DNA of 37,601 bases from Clostridia bacterium (lineage in GTDB: Bacteria; Bacillota; Clostridia; Christensenellales; UBA1242), in the NCBI GenBank assembly GCA_023228225.1, contig JALOBO010000013.1, positions 1 through 37,601 of the forward strand, read 5' to 3'. Each line of letters begins with the position of its first letter. Positions within the stretch are counted from its first letter, which is position 1. The notes under the pieces were generated by a model, which searched no databases, was not told the DNA's origin, and was given only the letters and a program-made list of their open reading frames with translations. Positions 1 through 4,916 of this stretch are shown one piece after another. Made by a program: the position numbers and the translations under genes.

Positions 1-1
1 G

Positions 2-520
2 ATTAACTTCGGATTAAACTATGGGTTAGGCGCCTTGACATTAAAAGAAAACCTAAAAATGAATATAGGTGTTGACATTTCAGAAGAAGAAGCACAGAAC
101 ATGAAAGCAACCTTTCAAAACATGTATCCTAAAGTTACTAAATATCTATCTGCTGCAGGAGAAAGAAGCTTTCAGAACGGATATGTTTATACCATGGCAG
201 GTAGGCTTTGCAGTAGTAGGGAACCTGGTGTAGAAACGCAGGACTATACAGTAAAGAACAGGGGTAAAAACCTTCCAATTCAGGGACTTTGTGCTGATAT
301 GATAAAGTATGCAATGGGTAAGCTGTTCTTGAGGCTTGAGCCACGAGGTGTTAAGCTCATTAACATGGTGCATGATGAGTTAGTCCTTGAGTGTAAGGCA
401 GAGGAGGCAGAGGAAGTAGGAAACATACTAAAAGAAGAAATGGAGATAGCAGGAAGAATGTATTTAAGTGCATTGCCCTGTGTTGCAGAAGTAACAATTG
501 ATAATTATTGGAGGCACTAA
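2..520 (+). CDS. polA: DNA polymerase I (family A), C-terminal part, cut by window edge
   Basis: The frame is open from base 2 and gives the last 172 residues of a family A polymerase. The fragment begins with NFGLNYGLGA, the end of motif B on the O-helix that normally follows R..K. Motif C, VHDELVLE, holds the catalytic Asp near residue 120. The protein ends in a short tail, NYWRH. Family A enzymes are replicative or repair polymerases in many phages; an archaeal element using one is less usual than PolB. The exonuclease and thumb parts lie outside the window, so proofreading cannot be judged. The assignment to PolA is firm; a replicative role is inferred. Confidence 0.95.
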   Translation: MNFGLNYGLGALTLKENLKMNIGVDISEEEAQNMKATFQNMYPKVTKYLSAAGERSFQNGYVYTMAGRLCSSREPGVETQDYTVKNRGKNLPIQGLCADMIKYAMGKLFLRLEPRGVKLINMVHDELVLECKAEEAEEVGNILKEEMEIAGRMYLSALPCVAEVTIDNYWRH

Positions 521-549
521 TTTGTTTCCTTTATTTATATGGAGGAAGT

Positions 550-1320
550 ATGATGAAAAAATGTAGAGTATGTGGGAAATTTGGTAATGATGAATTATTT
601 GTTAAGAAAGCTAATATATGCAAAGACTGTAATAATACTTACTTAAAGAAGTATCGTGAGACACATAAAGACCCTGTGTGTTACTATGACCCAGAGGAAA
701 TAAAAACTTGCTCTATATGTGGGTTTGTGGGGAAAGCAAGTGAGTTTAGAAAAGGGCGTAGTGTATGTAAAAGTTGTAAAGCTGCTTATAGTAAAGAATA
801 TCTTGAAAAGAACGCACAGCGTTTGGTTACTTATCGAAAGGAACAGTACGTTGAGCGTAGAGAAGAATTTATAGCCTTTCAAAAGCAGTACAGAAAAACA
901 AATAAAGTTGAAATTTCTGCTAGATCTAAAGAAAAGTATGATGCAGATCCTATTCATAAGCTTTCTATAAATAAAAAATATGCCTCAACTCCTAAAGGAA
1001 AAGCTGCTTGGAGTAAGAAACAACAAATTAGAAGAGGACTAGGGTACAAACCTATTAATAATTGGTTTAAAAATTCTGACTGTCATCATTTAAGGTATAC
1101 GTTTGATATTAATGCTAAAGACAATGATATAGTATTATATGTACCTAGAGATTTACACACTTCAATACAACATAATGGTAAAACAGGAAAAAATATGAAA
1201 GCAATAAACATTAAATTACTCTTGTGGTATATTGAAAATACTCCAAAGGAGAATAGAAACATTAAAGCAGTAAAAATGTTAGAGAATTATTGTACAATGC
1301 CTGAACCATCATGGCGTTAA
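550..1320 (+). CDS. Zinc-ribbon HNH-like endonuclease, probably a free-standing homing nuclease
   Basis: About 256 aa. Two tandem CxxC...CxxC zinc-ribbon or treble-clef units lie at the N-terminus (CRVCGKFG...ICKDCN and CSICGFVG...VCKSCK). A Lys/Arg-rich helical linker follows, then a C-terminal core with CHHLRYTF, LYVPRDLHTSIQHN and GKNMKAIN that resembles the His-rich core of HNH or endonuclease VII-like homing nucleases. I chose ATG 550 because GGAGG sits 4 nt upstream; ATG 553 is equally possible, and the longer frame from 508 has no ribosome site. It lies directly after polA, a common seat for homing nucleases. The nuclease call is moderately sure; mobility is inferred. Confidence 0.7.
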   Translation: MMKKCRVCGKFGNDELFVKKANICKDCNNTYLKKYRETHKDPVCYYDPEEIKTCSICGFVGKASEFRKGRSVCKSCKAAYSKEYLEKNAQRLVTYRKEQYVERREEFIAFQKQYRKTNKVEISARSKEKYDADPIHKLSINKKYASTPKGKAAWSKKQQIRRGLGYKPINNWFKNSDCHHLRYTFDINAKDNDIVLYVPRDLHTSIQHNGKTGKNMKAINIKLLLWYIENTPKENRNIKAVKMLENYCTMPEPSWR

Positions 1321-1357
1321 ATAAATCTCAACTGCCTAAACAACCAATAGAAAGCTA

Positions 1358-1389
1358 TTTAAACAATAAGCGCGTATATAGTTATTGCA
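1358..1389 (+). promoter_or_regulatory. Promoter of the structured RNA and tRNA unit
   Basis: TTTAAACAATAAG at 1358 is followed by GCGCGTATATAG at 1370-1381. This is nearly the arrangement at 4605 (TTTAAATAGTTTG then GCGCGTATATAC). The expected start site, about 30 bp after the TATA box, falls at the first stem of the structured RNA (1387). Confidence 0.55.
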
Positions 1390-1795
1390 GGCAAAGCAAA
1401 TTAAGCCTGTTGTCACAGACTCTTACTAAGGGCTCTGTGCAATAATCTTTATAAATTAAAAACGTGAAGAGAATAATCATCGTCTCGTCTAAAGCCTGCT
1501 GGTTGACGGGTAATAAAAACTGCTCAGGCATGCTGATAAGGTGACAGCTATACTAAACACCTTCCCTCCCACTTAAGTAAGTCATCGTGGAGTCTAAGGA
1601 CCATGTAGACTGCTTCAAAAAATTTGGTCGGCTGTTGCGGGCTCAGTCATTAAATGCCCTGCTTGAACATAATAGTAGTTAATCACAAGGTTTACTTTGT
1701 TGCCGTAGTACGACAGGCAACCATGAGATTGCCTACAATCGAAGCGGGTAAACAACATTCCACACTCTTGTAAACTTTGTGCTTAGACTACTACA
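1387..1795 (+). ncRNA. Large structured non-coding RNA upstream of tRNA-Leu (unknown class)
   Basis: No protein frame fits 1321-1799, yet the stretch is packed with short-range stems: GCAGGC/GCCTGT (1387/1405), CACAGA/TCTGTG (1414/1434), GCCTG/CAGGC (1494/1525), AAGGTG/CACCTT (1538/1558), AGTCTA/TAGACT (1591/1606), GCGGGC/GCCCTGC (1637/1656), ACAAGG/CTTTGT (1685/1695) and AGGCAA/TTGCCT (1715/1729). The last two are enclosed by TAGTAGT/ACTACTA (1673/1787), which makes a multibranch domain. A further ATTCTA/TAGAAT stem (1881/1918) follows the tRNA, so the RNA may embed it. I do not see the RNase P, SRP or group I intron core motifs. Large ornate RNAs next to tRNAs are known in phages (GOLLD and ROOL classes); kinship with these is only an analogy. 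Confidence 0.6.
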
Positions 1796-1799
1796 ATTA

Positions 1800-1880
1800 G
1801 GGAGTTTGGCAGATTGGAAAATGCGCTTGACTTAAGATCAAGTCCTGTAGAGGTTAGTAAGTTCGATTCTTACATCTCCC
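1800..1880 (+). tRNA. tRNA-Leu (anticodon UAA)
   Basis: The 81-nt sequence folds as a class II tRNA. The acceptor arms GGGAGTT and ATCTCCC carry one T-T mismatch. The anticodon arm is CTTGA-CTTAAGA-TCAAG with anticodon TAA. The extra arm is long (CCT/AGG stem), as expected for leucine, and the T arm is GTAAG-TTCGATT-CTTAC. CCA is not encoded. It probably shares a transcript with the structured RNA upstream. It would serve the AT-rich codon use of the element (inference). Confidence 0.93.
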
Positions 1881-1979
1881 ATTCTAAAGCTGTTAAAGCT
1901 GTCTTATAGCAGCCTGATAGAATTAGTCAAGAACAGAATAAAAACCTAGCTACAGGGCTTAGGTTGGTTGTGAGAACAT

Positions 1980-2060
1980 ATGGACGGAGAAATAAACTAT
2001 CTTATTGTAGGTATGCTAACAGGTATGGTTGTTTGTGCTGTATGTTTACCTTGCAGTTGA
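1980..2060 (+). CDS. Tiny membrane peptide (26 aa)
   Basis: MDGEINYLIVG... has one hydrophobic segment of about 18 residues and ends LPCS. The ribosome site is weak. It is followed at 2090 by another peptide of the same type. Small single-helix proteins recur through the element. Function unknown; it could be a virion membrane or holin-like protein. Confidence 0.4.
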   Translation: MDGEINYLIVGMLTGMVVCAVCLPCS

Positions 2061-2089
2061 TATATCTGTTCTGAAAATGAGGCTTTAAA

Positions 2090-2182
2090 ATGCTAGATAT
2101 TCTTATAGCTCTTTTAATTGCTGCTTTTGTAACAATCTTGTTTTTGTGTACTGTTATCTTTTTTATCTGGTTTAATACATAG
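2090..2182 (+). CDS. Tiny membrane peptide (30 aa)
   Basis: MLDILIALLIAAF... is almost entirely one transmembrane helix and ends FIWFNT. TGAGG at 2078-2082 is a suitable ribosome site. It is the second of a pair of tiny membrane peptides after the tRNA. Function unknown. Confidence 0.45.
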   Translation: MLDILIALLIAAFVTILFLCTVIFFIWFNT

Positions 2183-2183
2183 C

Positions 2184-2207
2184 TTTATATCTCTTCCTCT
2201 CCTATAT
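2184..2207 (+). promoter_or_regulatory. Promoter of the Lys-rich protein gene
   Basis: TTTATATCTCTTC begins at 2184, with CTATATAT about 17 bp later. This matches the TATA plus second AT-block spacing seen at other promoters here. The predicted start site lies just before the ATG at 2226. Confidence 0.5.
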
Positions 2208-2225
2208 ATTTATGGTGTTAATTTA

Positions 2226-2702
2226 ATGTTTGATTTTTTGCGAAGAAAGAAGCCAGAATATTCTCCTGAAGTACAGGCTACTAGAGATAAAGCAGCTAAG
2301 GAAGCTCAGGAGCGGAAAGCAAAAGAACGCGAAGCAGCAAAACAGAAAGCAAAACTACTGTTTTATAAGGGTGCACTAGCCACTGCTAAAACTATAGAAG
2401 GTAGTAAAAAGGTTGCTAAGGGTGCAGTTAAAACAGGTAAGACAGTCTATAAAACAGGAAAAAAGGTTGTTGTTGCTGCGGATAAGCTTACAAATGATAT
2501 AGGGAGTTGGGCTGAAAGACACGATGGGTCGGGAAATGGTAAGAGGAAAAGTACTGCAGCAAAGAAGCGTACTGTAGCAAAACCAAAAGTAACAAAATCA
2601 AAAACGGTTGTTACTAAGAGAAGACCTAAACCTAAAACAAGGCAATCAACTGCTCCACCTGTGAGAAGACGAAGAGTAAAAAGAAAAGTAGTGAGAAGAT
2701 AA
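2226..2702 (+). CDS. Lys/Arg-rich basic protein (158 aa), possible DNA-binding virion protein
   Basis: Starts MFDFLRRKKPEYSPE. A charged helical Ala/Lys/Glu stretch follows (about residues 18-45), then Lys-Val-Thr-Gly-rich repeats near 58-85 (KKVAKGAVKTGKTVYKTGKK), then a strongly basic tail ending RRRRVKRKVVRR. No enzymatic motif is visible. Such composition suits a nucleic-acid-binding or genome-condensing protein, perhaps carried in the virion; this is inferred from composition only. The gene has its own promoter and a terminator immediately after the stop, so it is monocistronic. Confidence 0.7.
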   Translation: MFDFLRRKKPEYSPEVQATRDKAAKEAQERKAKEREAAKQKAKLLFYKGALATAKTIEGSKKVAKGAVKTGKTVYKTGKKVVVAADKLTNDIGSWAERHDGSGNGKRKSTAAKKRTVAKPKVTKSKTVVTKRRPKPKTRQSTAPPVRRRRVKRKVVRR

Positions 2703-2729
2703 GGTGCTTACTTAACACCTTACTTTTTT
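2701..2729. terminator. Bidirectional terminator between convergent genes
   Basis: AAGGTG and CACCTT form a 6-bp stem around a 9-nt loop, followed on the + strand by CTTTTTTG. It separates the Lys-rich gene (+) from the small minus gene ending at 2720. Confidence 0.65.
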
Positions 2730-2968
2730 GTGCTAATCCTGAACAACTCTCTGTATATCGTTTGGTTTGTGGGAATAGCTTTCACATTAAACGATATAGT
2801 ATCGTTCTGCATTGGTCTACACAGGCTTTTAACTGTCAATCCTCTGCAAGCTGTGAGAGTAACTTTTTTAATTTCAGGGAAATCTCTTACGGCTCTCTTC
2901 ACCTTCAGGAATATCTCTACACTGGCAGGATGCCTGTCAAATCTTTTATCTGTTTTAATCTCTGTCAT
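2720..2968 (-). CDS. Small hypothetical protein (82 aa)
   Basis: MTEIKTDKRFDRHPASVEIF... is a compact mixed charged/hydrophobic protein with no recognised motif. I start it at the ATG at 2968 because AGGTGAT lies just upstream; a GTG 9 bases earlier is in frame but lies inside that site. A TATA box (TTATATAAGC, plus coordinates 3002-3011) stands upstream on the minus strand. The opposite strand also has an open frame, but without a ribosome site. Confidence 0.6.
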   Translation of the reverse strand: MTEIKTDKRFDRHPASVEIFLKVKRAVRDFPEIKKVTLTACRGLTVKSLCRPMQNDTISFNVKAIPTNQTIYRELFRISTKK

Positions 2969-3000
2969 TGTTATCACCTACTATAAAGTACGTGCTCAAA

Positions 3001-3012
3001 GCTTATATAATT
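3001..3012 (-). promoter_or_regulatory. TATA box for the minus-strand gene 2720-2968
   Basis: On the minus strand the sequence reads AATTATATAAGC, a good archaeal TATA box about 35-45 bp before the gene start. It is one half of a divergent promoter region with the plus-strand box at 3057. Confidence 0.5.
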
Positions 3013-3056
3013 TTCTGTGAATGTCTGAAACAGCCTGAAGTTTCACAGTAGAAACA

Positions 3057-3088
3057 TTAATATAGGTTTGAATCATAGTAATTTCTAA
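3057..3088 (+). promoter_or_regulatory. Promoter of the small-membrane-protein and transglutaminase operon
   Basis: TTAATATAGGTTTG (3057-3070), then ATAGTA at 3075-3080, then TTTCTAAG. It fits the recurrent promoter of the element and sits upstream of the ATG at 3107. Confidence 0.55.
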
Positions 3089-3106
3089 GACAAAGAGGTA
3101 TGACAG

Positions 3107-3205
3107 ATGATAAAAGAAATGATAATAATCTCTGGAATGTTTGAACTTTTTGCAGCGCTGGTTCTACTGAGTGTCCTTGCAATAACTAACTTGGCGGTGG
3201 TTTAA
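3107..3205 (+). CDS. Tiny membrane peptide (32 aa)
   Basis: MIKEMIIISGMFELFAALVL... has one transmembrane helix. AGAGGT lies 7 nt before ATG 3107; an earlier ATG at 3100 gives only a 14-residue frame. The stop overlaps the next start (TAATG). First gene of a three-gene operon ending in the transglutaminase-like protein. Confidence 0.5.
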   Translation: MIKEMIIISGMFELFAALVLLSVLAITNLAVV

Positions 3206-3300
3206 TGTACACATTTGAAATGTTTATTGCAACTGTTGTAATGACTGGCTTTATTGTGGTCTTTGCAATTGTAGCACTGTTTCACCTGGGAATAGTTTAA
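3205..3300 (+). CDS. Tiny membrane peptide (31 aa)
   Basis: MYTFEMFIATVVMTGFIVVF... is one transmembrane helix. Its ribosome site GGTGGT lies within the end of the preceding gene, so the two are translationally coupled. Function unknown. Its position before a membrane-anchored enzyme suggests a shared role in the envelope or in lysis (inference). Confidence 0.5.
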   Translation: MYTFEMFIATVVMTGFIVVFAIVALFHLGIV

Positions 3301-3309
3301 GGTGGTAGT

Positions 3310-3843
3310 ATGAGTCTGAGTGAAACAATTGGATATTACTTGTTTATATTTGTGCTTGTCATAGTTGGCGGTGTTTGTGAATCTTGCTATAACTCCTACA
3401 TGTATGAACCGTGGGAGCTGAAGGATCAGCCTAATTATATAGGAGCTGACGGGCACGATATAACTTTAATAGATAATCCTAATGCAACAGATCCAACATA
3501 CGGGCAGTTATTTTTATTTATAGATATGGACAAAACTGATGAAAAAGAGTATATCCATGGTGTTTATACCTGTGGAGATTATGCAGAAGACGTACACAAT
3601 AACGCTGAGGCATTAGGAATTAAAGCTGGGTGGGTTGCAATTGATTTTGAAGGACACGCTGTAGGACATGCAATAAATGTTTTTAATACAACTGATAAAG
3701 GGCTTGTGTACTTCGATTGCACAGAGTGCGATATAGAAGCAACACCTGAGTGTGGAGAAGAGTATACTAACAGTTTTATTGATGTGGATAAACATATCTT
3801 TGATCCAATGGGTATTGTGAGCAATATAAAAATTTACTGGTAA
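3310..3843 (+). CDS. Membrane-anchored transglutaminase-like cysteine protein (177 aa)
   Basis: An N-terminal hydrophobic anchor (about residues 8-25) is followed by a transglutaminase-fold domain with the catalytic triad in order: Cys in YTCGDYAEDVHNNAEALGIK (about residues 82-101), His in VGHAINVF (about 117-124) and Asp in VYFDCTE (about 132-138). Proteins of this family cut or cross-link peptides, often at the cell surface. The topology would place the enzyme outside the membrane. GGTGGT precedes ATG 3310. A role in opening the host envelope during entry or release is plausible but inferred. Extra cysteines (CESC, CTEC, PEC) may form disulphides. Confidence 0.75.
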   Translation: MSLSETIGYYLFIFVLVIVGGVCESCYNSYMYEPWELKDQPNYIGADGHDITLIDNPNATDPTYGQLFLFIDMDKTDEKEYIHGVYTCGDYAEDVHNNAEALGIKAGWVAIDFEGHAVGHAINVFNTTDKGLVYFDCTECDIEATPECGEEYTNSFIDVDKHIFDPMGIVSNIKIYW

Positions 3844-3857
3844 TACATAGAAATATT

Positions 3858-3880
3858 TTTATATAAAACTACCCATAGTG
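3858..3880 (+). promoter_or_regulatory. Promoter before the Cys-rich 84-aa gene
   Basis: TTTATATAAAACT at 3858-3870 with ATAGTG at 3875, the same spacing as other promoters of the element. Confidence 0.55.
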
Positions 3881-3926
3881 TTATACCGCAGTGCGTTTGC
3901 GCTGTCACGTAAAACAGGAGTTAAAA

Positions 3927-4181
3927 ATGGTAAAAAAGTATGAGATAAAGAACAACATAATAAAATCAGTTGACACAGAGAAACCAAAAAAACGCATATT
4001 GGTAATTGCTTCTTGTAAATCCTGCCCTTGCAGATCTACAAGAGGAGGGTTACCTTTTTGCATGGTCACAGGAGAAAACATACAGCTAAGCATAGAGATG
4101 GATTTTCCTGAATCTTGTGTACTGAGCACTGTAAAAGAGTTCTACAAAGCGTTAAGAGTGAGCCAGGACAGGTCAAATTAA
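3927..4181 (+). CDS. Small Cys-rich protein (84 aa), putative zinc binder
   Basis: MVKKYEIKNN... contains ASCKSCPCRST, a downstream PFCMVT and ESCVL, that is CxxCxC plus two further Cys, a likely metal site. AGGAG at 3919-3923 sets the start at ATG 3927; the longer open frame from 3891 starts inside the promoter leader. Similar short CxxC proteins with FCxxT are common in archaeal and phage accessory regions. Function unknown. Confidence 0.6.
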   Translation: MVKKYEIKNNIIKSVDTEKPKKRILVIASCKSCPCRSTRGGLPFCMVTGENIQLSIEMDFPESCVLSTVKEFYKALRVSQDRSN

Positions 4182-4186
4182 AAATC

Positions 4187-4199
4187 TTTAAATACTTTA
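4187..4199 (+). promoter_or_regulatory. Promoter of duplicated-gene copy 1
   Basis: AAAATCTTTAAATACTTTAA (4181-4200) is nearly identical to the box before copy 2 (AAAATCTTTAATTACTTTAA, 8234-8253). The duplication therefore includes the promoter. The first ATG is only 22 bp after the box, so the transcript may be leaderless or start at the next in-frame ATG, 4227. Confidence 0.5.
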
Positions 4200-4208
4200 A
4201 AAGTTGTT

Positions 4209-4539
4209 ATGCCACATGTCGCCTGTATGGTGATAGGTGGTGATAAAGCGGTAAAAAGACCTGAAACAAACAAATATGATTGTAGGACTAAAAAAAGAAT
4301 CTGTGCAACTATTGAAGCAATGGATGATACACAGATTATAGTAAGAGAGTGCAATAGGTCTATAAAACGAGACAAGCTCATTAAGGAATGGGCATTATCA
4401 GGAGTTGCACACAGGAGGCATTTATTAGAACATTTAGACACATATTAAACTTGTGGAATATGAGTTAAAAATTATTCATGAAGTGATGTCCAAACGTGGT
4501 TTAAGCGTCTGGAATGAGAACTTTATGAAAGAAGATTGA
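4209..4539 (+). pseudogene. Frameshifted copy 1 of a duplicated ~112-aa protein
   Basis: The frame from 4209 runs to a stop at 4446-4448 (HLLEHLDTY*). The homology to copy 2 (8263-8601) then continues in another frame from about 4447: IKLVEYELKIIHEVM against IRLTEFELKIIHEVM, through to NENFMKED and TGA 4539. A 2-base loss or 1-base gain in the CACATATTAA run explains the break. Shared core before the break: KYDxRTKxxICAxI, IxRECNRSxKR, LIKxWxLxG. The ORF may still make a shortened protein. It could also be a sequencing error. Function unknown. Confidence 0.75.
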
Positions 4540-4542
4540 TTT

Positions 4543-4572
4543 AAAGTGGCTAATACCCACTTTCTTTTTTTT
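4543..4572 (+). terminator. Terminator after duplicated-gene copy 1
   Basis: AAAGTGG and CCACTTT form a 7-bp stem with a 7-nt loop, followed by CTTTTTTTT. Confidence 0.7.
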
Positions 4573-4604
4573 AATTCTGTTTACTAACACCCTGAATAAA
4601 AAAC

Positions 4605-4638
4605 TTTAAATAGTTTGAGCGCGTATATACTATAATGG
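4605..4638 (+). promoter_or_regulatory. Promoter of the AbrB and M14 operon
   Basis: TTTAAATAGTTTG (4605-4617), GTATATAC at 4623 and CTATAATGG at 4630: the full three-part promoter of this element. Confidence 0.65.
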
Positions 4639-4671
4639 TATATACAGAAATTGTACTAAAGAGGTGTTAGA

Positions 4672-4833
4672 ATCGTAAAGCTACAAACGATGAGTAGGGG
4701 TTCTTTTATTATATCAATCCCTAAAGTATATGTTAAGGAGATGAAGTGGAAGAAGGATGAGCAATTCGCTTTGTGTCCTTGTGGTAATGGGATTTTGAGG
4801 ATAGTTCCTATACGTGGGAAGGGGTTAGTATGA
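4672..4833 (+). CDS. AbrB/SpoVT-type small DNA-binding protein (about 53 aa), start uncertain
   Basis: The sequence VKLQTMSRGSFIISIPKVYV matches the swapped-hairpin AbrB fold (typical M-V-K-x-Q...S..I.IPK), followed by a short CPCG and RIVPIRGKG end. To include the first strand, translation would have to begin at ATC 4672, placed 5 nt after GAGGTG where ATG would be expected. Otherwise it begins at ATG 4690 without a good ribosome site. The stop overlaps the next start (ATGA). AbrB proteins act as autoregulators or antitoxin-type repressors. Here it heads the operon of the M14 surface protein and may control it (inference). Confidence 0.6.
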   Translation: MVKLQTMSRGSFIISIPKVYVKEMKWKKDEQFALCPCGNGILRIVPIRGKGLV

Positions 4834-4916
4834 GTTTGGCATGTATTTCCGATTTAAACTGCTTTAGTAATTATTTCTTTGATATGAATTATTTCAGTTT
4901 GGATGGTGTATTATGA
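4830..4916 (+). CDS. 28-aa peptide coupling the AbrB-like gene to the M14 gene
   Basis: MSLACISDLNCFSNYF... starts in an ATGA overlap with the AbrB-like gene and ends in an ATGA overlap with the 987-aa gene. The three frames would be translated as a chain. The peptide has two Cys and many aromatic residues and no known motif. It may work mainly as a translational coupler. Confidence 0.4.
   Translation: MSLACISDLNCFSNYFFDMNYFSLDGVL

Noticed and set aside
1321..1799. Group I intron or RNase P RNA
   Set aside because: The tRNA and neighbouring genes are uninterrupted, and I cannot find the group I P7/P3 core or the conserved RNase P motifs (GGAGGAAAGUCC, ACAGAA).
2730..3020. Plus-strand 96-aa frame opposite the minus gene 2720-2968
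   Set aside because: No ribosome site; the minus frame has AGGTGAT and a TATA box.
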